A stretch of 64,000 nt of DNA from CAWALV01 sp963782965 (GCA_963782965.1 CAWALV010000006.1:806001-870000), one strand, 5' to 3'; counted from the first letter of the stretch, positions 35,209-43,005 are shown. Numbers and translations: made by a program. Notes: generated from the sequence alone by a model not told the origin.

Positions 35209-35391
35209 ATGACCGAGCACGCGGTGGTCGAGGTCCGTGCTACGGGCCGAACGCCCGAAGCAGTCACGGACGATATCCAAACGCTGCTCAACGAGCGTCA
35301 GAGCGACGGTTGGACGCTGGCGAACGTCCAACCGATTATCTACAACTCGTCGACGACCGGTTACCTGCTGCTGTTCTTCGCCCGGGGTTGA
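35209..35391 (+). CDS. Small 60-residue protein, DUF4177-like
   Basis: 60-residue protein starting MTEHAVVEVRATGRTPEAVT, with a helix then DGWTLANVQPIIYNSSTTGY and a hydrophobic strand LLLFFARG. The pattern of a helix ending in GW followed by strands resembles DUF4177-type small domains. It lies 13 bases after the Rieske gene and one base before an RraA-like gene, so it is surely in the same transcript. Function unknown; a partner of the oxygenase is possible. Confidence 0.7.
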   Translation: MTEHAVVEVRATGRTPEAVTDDIQTLLNERQSDGWTLANVQPIIYNSSTTGYLLLFFARG

Positions 35392-35392
35392 T

Positions 35393-36115
35393 ATGTCGGC
35401 AGGGCGGAAGCAAACGACAGCAGACGCATCGTGGTACGAACAGATTGTCCGGCGTCTTGAGCGCCTTGACGCGAGCACCATGTCGGACGCACTTGACGCT
35501 GCGGGATGGGGTGGGGCCACGACGGGCCTGGGTCCCGCATGGGAGGGCGCGCGATGCGTTGGGCGAGCGGTAACCGTAAAGCTCGCACTCGGCACGCCAC
35601 CACCAGGCAAACCTCGCATCCATCTCGGCGTCCGGGCGATCGAGCGCGCTGGCGCTTGCGACGTCATCGTGGTCGACAATGCCGGGCGCACGGAGGTAGG
35701 TGGCTGGGGCGGGTTATTGTCGCTCGCGGCGGCCACGAAGCATGTTGCCGGTGTCGTTCTCGACGGCGCGTGCCGCGACATCGATGAGGCGCGGGAGTTG
35801 CGCTTCCCCGTCTTCGCCCGCGGAGGGACGCCGCGGACTGCGCGGGGACGGATTCATGAAGAGTCGTGCGGGGAGCCGGTCGAGTTGTGCGGGGTGCCTG
35901 TCCGCACCGGTGATCTGGTCATCGCGGATGGAAGCGGCGTCGTCGTTATCGCCTTCGAGCATGCCGAGGAGGTGATCGGCGCGGCCGAAGCCATAGCGGA
36001 ACGTGAGGCAGGCATGGCGTCACGCCTGCGGTCTGGCGAAGCACCGTCGGCCGTCATGGGTGGCGCGTATGAAGCGATGATCGACGAGGTGAAGGTGGGA
36101 TCCCGTGGCAATTGA
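35393..36115 (+). CDS. RraA-like/HMG aldolase family protein 1
   Basis: 240-residue RraA-fold protein. The family active-site block is present (GGWGGLLSLAA, then GVVLDGACRDIDEA with the metal-site Arg-Asp), but the Glu usually following WG is Gly here. RraA-like aldolases cleave 4-carboxy-4-hydroxy-2-oxoadipate or related acids at the end of the protocatechuate 4,5-pathway; others only bind ribonucleases. Given the context an aldolase or decarboxylase role is more likely. It overlaps the next RraA-like gene by 11 bases. Confidence 0.85.
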   Translation: MSAGRKQTTADASWYEQIVRRLERLDASTMSDALDAAGWGGATTGLGPAWEGARCVGRAVTVKLALGTPPPGKPRIHLGVRAIERAGACDVIVVDNAGRTEVGGWGGLLSLAAATKHVAGVVLDGACRDIDEARELRFPVFARGGTPRTARGRIHEESCGEPVELCGVPVRTGDLVIADGSGVVVIAFEHAEEVIGAAEAIAEREAGMASRLRSGEAPSAVMGGAYEAMIDEVKVGSRGN

Positions 36116-36809
36116 GGAGCGCTCGGGACGGCCCGCAGCCGCGGGTTCGTCGGAGACCACCGAGACCAGACGCGAACAGTTGCTGAGGCTGGGTGTCGCT
36201 ACCTTGCACGAGGCGGCCGGGAAGATCGGCTGCCTTCCGCCGGCGATTCAGTGCATGACGCCCCGCCTCCATCTCGCCGGGCCGAGCGTGACCGTAAGTG
36301 GTCCGCCGGGCGACAATCTGTGGCTCCATCGCGCGGTGTACGAGGCCGCGCCCGGCGACATCCTGCTCGCGGTGGTGGGTGGGGTGTATGAGGCTGGCTA
36401 CTGGGGCGAGGTGCTCTCCTGGGCAGCCAAAATGCGAGGCCTAGGTGGGGTTGTCGTCGATGGATGCGTTCGTGACTACGACCGATTGGCGGACATCGGC
36501 GTTCCCGTCTTCGGCCGGGGCTTGTGCATGCGGGGGACGAGCAAGCGGGCTGATGGTGTCGGCAGCATCAACGACGGGATCACGGTCGGCGACGTCGACG
36601 TCCAACCGGGTGACTACATCGTTGGCGACGCGGACGGCGTGGTTGCCTTGCCGGCAGCTCGCCTCGATGAGGTCATTGCGCTGGCGCTCGAGCGTGAGGC
36701 GTACGAAACGAAAGCGATCGCGGCGCTGCAGCGTGGTGCGACAACGCTCGATATCTACGGGCTCCCAGCCCGGGCGGCCAGTGATGGTCGCGCCGCTGGT
36801 TCGGCGTGA
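36105..36809 (+). CDS. RraA-like/HMG aldolase family protein 2
   Basis: 234-residue RraA-like protein with the complete-looking site GYWGEVLSWAAKMRG followed by GGVVVDGCVRDYDRL. The N-terminal 30 residues are Glu/Arg/Thr-rich. It overlaps the previous RraA-like gene, suggesting the two may form a mixed oligomer (RraA proteins are trimers or hexamers). Likely pyruvate or oxaloacetate-releasing aldolase; exact substrate unknown. GTG start. Confidence 0.87.
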   Translation: MAIEERSGRPAAAGSSETTETRREQLLRLGVATLHEAAGKIGCLPPAIQCMTPRLHLAGPSVTVSGPPGDNLWLHRAVYEAAPGDILLAVVGGVYEAGYWGEVLSWAAKMRGLGGVVVDGCVRDYDRLADIGVPVFGRGLCMRGTSKRADGVGSINDGITVGDVDVQPGDYIVGDADGVVALPAARLDEVIALALEREAYETKAIAALQRGATTLDIYGLPARAASDGRAAGSA

Positions 36810-36829
36810 CGCGGCGGGAGGTGGAGGCC

Positions 36830-36858
36830 TTGACAGGGCATTGGCGCGGATATAGCTT
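36830..36858 (+). promoter_or_regulatory. Promoter for ferredoxin-GntR unit
   Basis: TTGACA (36830-36835), exactly 17 bases, then TAGCTT (36853-36858) within TATAGCTTAT. It lies about 90 bases before the ferredoxin start in the 139-base gap after the second RraA-like gene. The layout matches those at 33852 and 50220. It falls outside the segment duplicated at 41295. Confidence 0.6.
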
Positions 36859-36891
36859 ATCGAGCCCTGGGTCGTGGGTTGATGGAACCGC

Positions 36892-37847
36892 TGCGGCCTA
36901 TCGGGCTGGTCGGGTTCTGGCGTCTTGGTTTGATCACGGAGGGCGAGCATGAGGCCGGTCGTTGACGTGGGGCTGTGTCAGGGTCACGGGCAGTGCCAAG
37001 AGGCTGCGCCCGAGGTCTTTGAGGTTCGGGACGACGGCCTTGCCCATGTTCTGGTCGACGAGGTGACGGATGCCGCGCTCGTGGTCAGGGTCGAGGAGGC
37101 TGTCCGTCGTTGTCCGACGGATGCGATCGCTGTGGAACCGTGATGAGTGCGTTTGATCAGTGGGGGTTGTCGCCGCAGGCGGCGATGGAGTTCAGTCAGT
37201 CGGCGACGAAGACGGACCAGGCGTATTGGCGGATTCGGCGGCGGATTCTCAATGGGGAGTTGGCGCCGGAGACGTCGTTGGATCAGGAGGCGATCGCGGC
37301 GGCGTTCGGGTTGTCGACCACGCCGGTGCGGGAGGCGTTGCGTCGGTTGGAGTCGGAGCGGTTGGTGATCAACCGGGCGCATCGTGACACGGTGGTGGCG
37401 CCGTTGTCGTTGGCGGCGTTGGAAGAGGTGTATGCGGTGCGTCTGTCGCTGGATCCGTTGGCGGCGGGGATGGCGGCGCGGTCGGGGTCGGCTGAGGCGA
37501 TCGAGCAGTTGGTGGCGTTGGCGGCTCAGACGGTGACGGAGGCCGACGCGGGCGTGTTGTTGAGTTTGAATCGTGGGTTGCATCGGGCGATCTATGTGGC
37601 GTCGGGGAATCAGGTGCTGATCGAGGTGCTCGATCGGTTGTGGGATATGAGTGACCGTTACCGGTTGATCACGTTGCGGGATCGTAATGTGGTGAAGTCG
37701 GCGCATGCCGAGCATCACGACATCGTGCGGGCGGTGGTTGATCGTGATGCGGAGAAGGCGGCCGAGTTGATGCGTGAGCACGTGCTGCAGTCGCTGCAGA
37801 CGATGCGTGAGGCAACCACCAACCCCGAACCCGAACCCAACACCCAC
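36892..37847 (+). repeat. Direct repeat copy 1 (ferredoxin-GntR duplication)
   Basis: A 956-base segment that recurs as an 845-base copy at 41295-42139. The length difference of 111 bases is fully explained by a 105-base in-frame deletion in the ferredoxin gene and a six-base (Glu-Pro) difference at the end of the GntR gene. The GntR parts look identical base for base. Copy 1 holds the intact ferredoxin gene. Confidence 0.9.
36949..37143 (+). CDS. Single-cluster ferredoxin (CxxHxxC type)
   Basis: 64-residue ferredoxin with ligands Cys10, His13, Cys16 (CQGHGQC) and Cys55 (RRCPTDAI). The His in place of the second Cys is known from actinobacterial ferredoxins that carry one 3Fe-4S or His-ligated 4Fe-4S cluster and serve oxygenases or P450s. 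It probably shuttles electrons from the reductase at 43051 to the Rieske oxygenase. The stop overlaps the GntR start (TGATG). The ribosome site is GGAGGG. Confidence 0.9.
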   Translation: MRPVVDVGLCQGHGQCQEAAPEVFEVRDDGLAHVLVDEVTDAALVVRVEEAVRRCPTDAIAVEP

Positions 37848-37856
37848 ATTCACTAA
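37143..37856 (+). CDS. GntR-family regulator (FCD domain), copy 1
   Basis: 237-residue transcription factor. Winged helix-turn-helix at about residues 18-80 (LDQEAIAAAFGLSTTPVREA, LRRLESERLV) and an FCD ligand domain at about 90-215 with metal-binding-type His/Asp residues (HRAIYVASG, HAEHHDIVRAVVDRD). It should sense a pathway acid and control nearby promoters. The amino-acid sequence is identical to the copy at 41441 apart from the tail (PEPEPNTHIH). The coding strand is very rich in G and T, unlike its neighbours. Confidence 0.93.
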   Translation: MSAFDQWGLSPQAAMEFSQSATKTDQAYWRIRRRILNGELAPETSLDQEAIAAAFGLSTTPVREALRRLESERLVINRAHRDTVVAPLSLAALEEVYAVRLSLDPLAAGMAARSGSAEAIEQLVALAAQTVTEADAGVLLSLNRGLHRAIYVASGNQVLIEVLDRLWDMSDRYRLITLRDRNVVKSAHAEHHDIVRAVVDRDAEKAAELMREHVLQSLQTMREATTNPEPEPNTHIH

Positions 37857-37908
37857 CTCCTCGTTCTCGCAGCGCCTGACCCTCGGAATGGCTGTATTGG
37901 AGCCGCGC

Positions 37909-38907
37909 ATGCCTGCTTTGCAGTTGGGTGCCGCATTCTCGCGTAATGCGATGACCCAGCCCATCCTTGACGGCAGGATCGTGCCGGAAGGCATCGAGTG
38001 GGCATGTAGCGCGATCCATCCCTCCGAGATGTTCTGGCGGCAACTACGTTTCGGCGAGTTCGACGTCTCTGAGATGTCGCTTTCGTCACTATTCATTTCG
38101 GTCATACGCGGAAATCTCGAATGGGTCGCTCTTCCGATCTTTACGACGCGTCGGTTCTTTCATACAGCGATCGTCGTTCGGGCGGGTGCAGCCATCGACA
38201 GACCAGAGGACCTTGTCGACAAGCGGGTCGGTGTGCCCGAGTACCAGCAAACGGCGGCCGTGTGGTCGCGCGGTGCGCTTCAGCACGAGTTCGGCGTGAC
38301 CGCCGACCAGTTCTCTTGGTTCATGGAGCGGTCGCCTAGCCGAAGCCACGGCGGCGCTACGTCTTTTACTCCGCCTACCGGCGTCGACCTGCAATACATT
38401 TCCGAGACGAAGAGCATCGGGTCGATGCTTGCTGTTGGCGAGCTCGATGCGGCGATCGTGTACATCGCTGATAGCAACCTCGTCGATCGGAGTCGCACCG
38501 CCGTCGGAGCGTTACCTGCCGTACGCCCGCTCTTTCAAGACCCTGTCGCCGAGGGGATCCGTTACTACCGCTCAAGCGGTCTGCTGCCGGTCAATCACTG
38601 CGTAGTGGTGCGAGCCGCGGCGCTGGAGCGCAACCCATGGGTGGCATTGAACGTGTATTCAGCGTTCCTGCGAGCCAAAGAGGTCGCGCTTGCCAATCTG
38701 CCCGCGATGTTGGAACCGTACCGCCAGATCGGAGCTATCCCGGCCGATGCTGTCGACATGGTCGGTACGACCGATCCGCTGCCGTACGGGATCGCCGGGC
38801 AGCGAAACGTTCTCGAGGCTCTCGCGACCTACCTCACTGAGCAGGGCTTGGCTTCGCGGCGGGTAGAGATCGAGGAAGTGTTCGCGCGAAGTGTCCTGGA
38901 CCTGTAG
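37909..38907 (+). CDS. 4,5-dihydroxyphthalate decarboxylase-like protein
   Basis: 332-residue protein with a periplasmic-binding-protein fold but no signal peptide. The opening PILDGRIVPEGIEWACSAIH, then PSEMFWRQLRFGEFDVSEMS, strongly resembles 4,5-dihydroxyphthalate decarboxylase (Pht5), which converts the product of phthalate dioxygenation and dehydrogenation to protocatechuate. An NMT1-like binding protein is the alternative. Start taken at ATG 37909 after GGAG; ATG 37888 is also possible. It follows GntR copy 1 closely and lies in the same direction. Confidence 0.85.
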   Translation: MPALQLGAAFSRNAMTQPILDGRIVPEGIEWACSAIHPSEMFWRQLRFGEFDVSEMSLSSLFISVIRGNLEWVALPIFTTRRFFHTAIVVRAGAAIDRPEDLVDKRVGVPEYQQTAAVWSRGALQHEFGVTADQFSWFMERSPSRSHGGATSFTPPTGVDLQYISETKSIGSMLAVGELDAAIVYIADSNLVDRSRTAVGALPAVRPLFQDPVAEGIRYYRSSGLLPVNHCVVVRAAALERNPWVALNVYSAFLRAKEVALANLPAMLEPYRQIGAIPADAVDMVGTTDPLPYGIAGQRNVLEALATYLTEQGLASRRVEIEEVFARSVLDL

Positions 38908-38961
38908 ATGTCAACGATCATTTTGGGCGTCGTACGGACTCCGATTAACGAGGTGTAGCAG

Positions 38962-39348
38962 ATGGGCAGGCGAAAGACGTTCGAAGTGCCAGGGGTCACC
39001 CACGGTGGTGCGCCGATCCCGATGGGTGCGATGGTCGGGAACATATTTCACTCGTCAGCGGTCATGGGAGCTGACCCGCAGACCGGCGCCCTGCCTGATG
39101 ACGGCGCGCGCCAGGTCGAGCTTGTTTTCGCCAACGTGAAGACGTTGCTCGAGGCTGCGGGCCTCACGTCCGACGACGTGGTCTACTTCAATGTGTTCCT
39201 CGAGGACGTCGAGCTCCGCGGCGCTGTGAACGAGCACTGGCTCGCCTGGTTTCCAGAGGAGCACGACCGGCCCGCGCGCCACGTCACGGTACGACCGCTA
39301 CCTGGCAAGATGCTCGTGCAGTTGCAGTTCCTCGCGGTGGCGTCATGA
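38962..39348 (+). CDS. RidA/YjgF family protein
   Basis: 128-residue Rid-family protein. Members hydrolyse reactive enamines/imines or act on related enol-type intermediates. The conserved C-terminal Arg (DRPARHVTVRPLPGKMLVQL) is present, as is the VKTLLEAAGLTSDDVVYFNV block. Located between the decarboxylase and an RraA-like gene, whose start overlaps its stop by four bases, so a role in handling an unstable ring-cleavage intermediate is plausible. Confidence 0.9.
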   Translation: MGRRKTFEVPGVTHGGAPIPMGAMVGNIFHSSAVMGADPQTGALPDDGARQVELVFANVKTLLEAAGLTSDDVVYFNVFLEDVELRGAVNEHWLAWFPEEHDRPARHVTVRPLPGKMLVQLQFLAVAS

Positions 39349-40022
39349 CCGATGCTCAAGCGGAGCACGCTGCGACGACGGAAGATGTGAGGCGCTGGAA
39401 GCAGTTCGGTACGCCCACGGTTTCCGACGCACTTGACAAGCTAGGGATCGCCGGCCAAGCGTTCGGCATCCATCCGTTGGATCGCTCGTTTCGCCTCGTC
39501 GGGCGTGCGTTCACCGGCATGTATCAACCGGTCGACACCGCTGGCGGCACAGTCGGAGACTACATCGACGACGTCGCATCGGGTGACGTGATCGTTCTCG
39601 ACAACGGCGGGTGTACCGATGCCACCGTCTGGGGCGACATTCTCACCATGGTGGCCCATCGGCGAGGCATCGCGGGAACGGTCATCAACGGCGTCTGCCG
39701 AGACAGCGACCGCTCGCTCGCGCTCAACTACCCGCTGTTCAGCAAGGGCACCTGGATGCGTACGGGCAAGGACCGGGTCCAACTCGTGGCCACCAACGTT
39801 CCCGTTGTCCTTGGCGGAGTTCGGGTGCGGCCGCGGGACCTCATGTTCGGGGACGGCGACGGCGTAGTGGTGATCCCGGCCGAACTCGAGGACAAGGTCT
39901 TCGAGGTCGCGACCGACATCGACAAGGCAGAGGACGCGATTCGCGAACGAGTCCGCGCCGGCAGTCGGCTTGACGAGGCGCGCGCGCAGCTGCGCTACTT
40001 CGACCTTCAGAGTGGACGCTGA
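39345..40022 (+). CDS. RraA-like aldolase family protein 3 (LigK/CHA aldolase-like)
   Basis: 225-residue RraA-fold protein with VWGDILTMVAHRRGIAGTVI then NGVCRDSDRSL. Of the three RraA-like proteins here it looks closest to 4-carboxy-4-hydroxy-2-oxoadipate aldolases (about 225-230 residues), which give pyruvate and oxaloacetate in the last step of the 4,5-cleavage route. Coupled to ridA by an ATGA overlap. A neighbouring promoter-like element begins about 50 bases after its stop. Confidence 0.87.
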   Translation: MTDAQAEHAATTEDVRRWKQFGTPTVSDALDKLGIAGQAFGIHPLDRSFRLVGRAFTGMYQPVDTAGGTVGDYIDDVASGDVIVLDNGGCTDATVWGDILTMVAHRRGIAGTVINGVCRDSDRSLALNYPLFSKGTWMRTGKDRVQLVATNVPVVLGGVRVRPRDLMFGDGDGVVVIPAELEDKVFEVATDIDKAEDAIRERVRAGSRLDEARAQLRYFDLQSGR

Positions 40023-40073
40023 TGACGGCGGCTCCTGTAAGGCCATTGACTCTACGCCGTAAGTGGTGCAGCC

Positions 40074-40093
40074 TATAACCTGTATGTCAGGTG
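40074..40093 (+). promoter_or_regulatory. Putative -10/operator element before extradiol dioxygenase
   Basis: TATAACCTGTATGTCAGGTG resembles the TATAGCCTGTACAGG element at 33874: a -10-like TAACCT runs into an ACCTG/CAGGT interrupted palindrome. It lies about 50 bases before the dioxygenase ATG. No -35 match was found at the expected distance. Confidence 0.4.
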
Positions 40094-40144
40094 TGGCAGC
40101 CCCGCTCGTGTGCCGCCGCTGAACCGAGAGGTGTTGATCGGACG

Positions 40145-41140
40145 ATGGCCAGGATTGTCCTTGGAATCGGTTCCTCACACACACCGCAGCTCAGCACTAC
40201 GCCCGACTGGTGGTCAGACCACGCCACCAGGGATCGCGGCAATCCGGAGCTTCTCGGGCGCGACGGCAACATGCACAGCTTCGACGAGATCGTGGCTGTT
40301 CCAGAGTGGACCATCGACGAGTCCCGACTGACCGAGCAGGCGTGGTCCGAAAGTTATGAACGGGCTCAGCATGCGGTCGCCACACTGGCTGACGAGCTAG
40401 CTGCCGGGTCGCCCGATGCGCTCGTCGTCATCGGCGACGATCAGGCGGAGCTGTTCCTCGACGACGGGCGTCCGGTGTTCGCGGTGTACTGGGGCGAGAG
40501 TATCGACGACTTTGCGCCTGACGAGAGGAAGCAGGCGGCGATGCCGGCGGGTCTCCGCGCCGCCATGTGGGCCACGCACAGCGAAACCGGTGAGGCGTAC
40601 CCGGTTCCGCACCAACTGGGCCGGCACATCATCGAGCGTCTCGCCGAAGAGGAATTCGACGTCGCATCGATGACTGCGCAGCCGCAAGGACGCAGTCTCG
40701 GGCACGCGTTCACCTTCCCGCGGCGCCGTCTGATGGGCGAGATGGTCATCCCGTTGCTTCCGGTGCTCTTGAACTCCTACTACGCGCCGAATCAGCCGTC
40801 GCCGCGGCGCTCCTACCTGTTCGGTCGCGCGCTGCGCCGAGCCATTGAGTCGTTCGAGGAGGACATCACCGTCGGGATCGTCGCCTCCGGGGGTCTGTCA
40901 CATTTCGTCGTCGACGAAGAACTCGACAACAGGGTTTTGCAGGGTCTGCAGAACCGTGACTTCGAGTCGCTGGCGACGATCCCGCGCCGGTACATGCGGT
41001 CTGGCACCTCCGAGTCGCTCAACTGGATCGCCGCAGGCGGCGCGTTGGAGAACCTGTCCATGAAGGTCGTCGACTACGTGCCGGCGTACCGGTCCGTAGC
41101 CGGAACGGGTGTCGGGATGGCTTTTGCCGTGTGGCGGTAG
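40145..41140 (+). CDS. Class III extradiol ring-cleavage dioxygenase (LigB-type)
   Basis: 331-residue LigB-superfamily dioxygenase that would open a catechol-type ring using Fe(II). Candidate metal or active-site residues are His12 (IGSSHTPQL), His187 (LGHAFTFP) and His253 (SGGLSHFVVDEEL). The region NQPSPRRSYLFGRALRRAIE is typical of protocatechuate 4,5-dioxygenase beta and gallate dioxygenase relatives. No separate LigA subunit is seen, so it may act alone. It stands between the RraA-like 3 gene and the second GntR. A weak hairpin overlaps its stop. Confidence 0.9.
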   Translation: MARIVLGIGSSHTPQLSTTPDWWSDHATRDRGNPELLGRDGNMHSFDEIVAVPEWTIDESRLTEQAWSESYERAQHAVATLADELAAGSPDALVVIGDDQAELFLDDGRPVFAVYWGESIDDFAPDERKQAAMPAGLRAAMWATHSETGEAYPVPHQLGRHIIERLAEEEFDVASMTAQPQGRSLGHAFTFPRRRLMGEMVIPLLPVLLNSYYAPNQPSPRRSYLFGRALRRAIESFEEDITVGIVASGGLSHFVVDEELDNRVLQGLQNRDFESLATIPRRYMRSGTSESLNWIAAGGALENLSMKVVDYVPAYRSVAGTGVGMAFAVWR

Positions 41141-41164
41141 CGCCATCGCTCTGTCCCTTTTCCT

Positions 41165-41193
41165 TTGACCCGGACTGGCGCGGTTGTTACGTG
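41165..41193 (+). promoter_or_regulatory. Possible promoter for GntR copy 2
   Basis: TTGACC (41165-41170), 17 bases, then TACGTG (41188-41193), about 160 bases before the truncated ferredoxin copy. It lies outside the duplicated segment. The -10 match is poor, so this is tentative. Confidence 0.35.
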
Positions 41194-41294
41194 TCTTTGC
41201 GGCGTGTGTGCCGTCAGTGACCGGTATGCTCAATCGGCCGTAGGCGCAAGTCTGGCAAAGTCGTGGCCCCGGTTGCGAGGCTCGATCAAGTCGT

Positions 41295-42139
41295 TGCGGC
41301 CTGTCGGGCTGGTCGGGTTCTGGCGTCTTGGTTTGATCACGGAGGGCGAGCATGAGGCCGGTCGTTGACGTGGGGTTGTGTCAGGGTCGCGGGCAGTGCC
41401 AGGAGGCGGCGCCCGATGTTCCTAAGGTTCGGGAACCGTGATGAGTGCGTTTGATCAGTGGGGGTTGTCGCCGCAGGCGGCGATGGAGTTCAGTCAGTCG
41501 GCGACGAAGACGGACCAGGCGTATTGGCGGATTCGGCGGCGGATTCTCAATGGGGAGTTGGCGCCGGAGACGTCGTTGGATCAGGAGGCGATCGCGGCGG
41601 CGTTCGGGTTGTCGACCACGCCGGTGCGGGAGGCGTTGCGTCGGTTGGAGTCGGAGCGGTTGGTGATCAACCGGGCGCATCGTGACACGGTGGTGGCGCC
41701 GTTGTCGTTGGCGGCGTTGGAAGAGGTGTATGCGGTGCGTCTGTCGCTGGATCCGTTGGCGGCGGGGATGGCGGCGCGGTCGGGGTCGGCTGAGGCGATC
41801 GAGCAGTTGGTGGCGTTGGCGGCTCAGACGGTGACGGAGGCCGACGCGGGCGTGTTGTTGAGTTTGAATCGTGGGTTGCATCGGGCGATCTATGTGGCGT
41901 CGGGGAATCAGGTGCTGATCGAGGTGCTCGATCGGTTGTGGGATATGAGTGACCGTTACCGGTTGATCACGTTGCGGGATCGTAATGTGGTGAAGTCGGC
42001 GCATGCCGAGCATCACGACATCGTGCGGGCGGTGGTTGATCGTGATGCGGAGAAGGCGGCCGAGTTGATGCGTGAGCACGTGCTGCAGTCGCTGCAGACG
42101 ATGCGTGAGGCAACCACCAACCCCGAACCCAACACCCAC
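41295..42139 (+). repeat. Direct repeat copy 2 (deleted ferredoxin-GntR duplication)
   Basis: Second copy of the segment at 36892-37847, in the same orientation, about 3.4 kb downstream. It holds a shortened ferredoxin reading frame and an intact GntR gene. Direct repeats of this length allow deletion or amplification of the decarboxylase-RidA-RraA-dioxygenase block between them by recombination. Confidence 0.9.
41352..41441 (+). pseudogene. Ferredoxin remnant with 105-base in-frame deletion
   Basis: 29-residue ORF beginning MRPVVDVGLCQGRGQCQEAA, same ribosome site and start as the intact ferredoxin, then a jump to the last codons before TGA. The fourth cluster Cys is lost and the ligand His13 is Arg, so it cannot hold the usual cluster. 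The TGATG overlap with GntR copy 2 is kept, so the remnant may still act as a coupling leader. Confidence 0.8.
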
Positions 42140-42142
42140 TGA
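41441..42142 (+). CDS. GntR-family regulator (FCD domain), copy 2
   Basis: 233-residue regulator identical in sequence to copy 1 from MSAFDQWGLS to the Pro-rich tail, where it ends PEPNTH. It has the same winged helix and FCD domain. Two identical regulators should recognise the same operator and effector, so dose or differential expression may be the reason for keeping both, or the duplication is recent. It is convergent with the SDR gene at 42190. Confidence 0.93.
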   Translation: MSAFDQWGLSPQAAMEFSQSATKTDQAYWRIRRRILNGELAPETSLDQEAIAAAFGLSTTPVREALRRLESERLVINRAHRDTVVAPLSLAALEEVYAVRLSLDPLAAGMAARSGSAEAIEQLVALAAQTVTEADAGVLLSLNRGLHRAIYVASGNQVLIEVLDRLWDMSDRYRLITLRDRNVVKSAHAEHHDIVRAVVDRDAEKAAELMREHVLQSLQTMREATTNPEPNTH

Positions 42143-42190
42143 ACTGCTGAATGTGGCACGCCCGCATGGTCTGGCTTGCCACGCACAGTT
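42142..42190. terminator. Inverted repeat between convergent genes
   Basis: AACTG...GTGGCA and TGCCAC...CAGTT form an interrupted hairpin across the 47-base gap between GntR copy 2 and the convergent SDR gene. It could act as a two-way terminator, but there is no T-run on either side. Confidence 0.4.
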
Positions 42191-43005
42191 CAATAGCTGC
42201 GCGCGCGAACCAGGCGGACGCCGCCCTCGACCGGGATGTCAGCACCGGTTATGTAGTCGGCGAGCGACGAACAGAGGAACAGGATCGCGCCGACGTAATC
42301 CGCGAGTTCGCCCCGCCGACGCAGCGGTACGCTATCGGCCTCGTAAGGGCCACCTGACGCCTCTTTCGGAGCCCCGGTCCGTCCCGGTTCCGCGTCCCAA
42401 TAACGAATCCGAGTGGGCGTCTGCCCAGGGCTGATTACGTTCACGTTGATCCGGTCCGGCCCGAGCTCGACTGCGATGTGCTGACTCGCGCTAACAAGTG
42501 CCGCCTTGGACAGACCGTATAGTGCCCCGCCATCGACCACACGCAACCCTGAGATGGAAGAGACGTTCACAATCTTGCCGGCGCCATGTTGCCGCATTTG
42601 TGGCGCGAACACCTTCATGGCTTCGATGGCACCGAGCACGTTCGTGTCGACCATCCGGTGAGCCTGTTCCCAAGTCACGGTCTCGAAGCCCTGGTGCCGC
42701 ATACCCACTGCGGCGCAGTTGACGAGGGCGGCTGCGGGACCGCATTGCGTCGCGACCTGGTCGGCGAGCTTCGCCAGCGTCACGGGCTTTTCGAGGTCCG
42801 CTTCGAAGCCGAATGCCTTGCCGCTATCGGAGAGCGAGTTGGCGAGCGTGCGGCTTCGTTCGGCAGAGCGCGTTACGACAGCAACGGTGGCGCCCATGGC
42901 GAGCAGCGCGCGTGCCGTTTCCAGACCCATCGCCCCGCCCGCACCGAGAACCACGGCGACCGCGTTCTCATCGAGCCCTGGCAATCTCATTTGCGACCAT
43001 TCCAT
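42190..43005 (-). CDS. Short-chain dehydrogenase/reductase
   Basis: 271-residue SDR. NAD(P) motif VVLGAGGAMGLETARALLAM, catalytic Ser in VNVSSISGL and Tyr/Lys in YGLSK, C-terminal GADIPVEGGVRLV. The first glycine motif (GAGGAMG) is a common variant. Last gene of the minus-strand unit that starts with hydantoinase A. Possible role: dehydrogenation of a cis-dihydrodiol made by the Rieske oxygenase, although such dehydrogenases come from several families; substrate is inferred. Confidence 0.9.
   Translation of the reverse strand: MEWSQMRLPGLDENAVAVVLGAGGAMGLETARALLAMGATVAVVTRSAERSRTLANSLSDSGKAFGFEADLEKPVTLAKLADQVATQCGPAAALVNCAAVGMRHQGFETVTWEQAHRMVDTNVLGAIEAMKVFAPQMRQHGAGKIVNVSSISGLRVVDGGALYGLSKAALVSASQHIAVELGPDRINVNVISPGQTPTRIRYWDAEPGRTGAPKEASGGPYEADSVPLRRRGELADYVGAILFLCSSLADYITGADIPVEGGVRLVRARSY

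Noticed and set aside
37774..37908. Upstream extension of the decarboxylase-like gene into the GntR gene
   Set aside because: The extra residues read out of frame from the GntR tail and have no counterpart in the family; later ATGs have better context.
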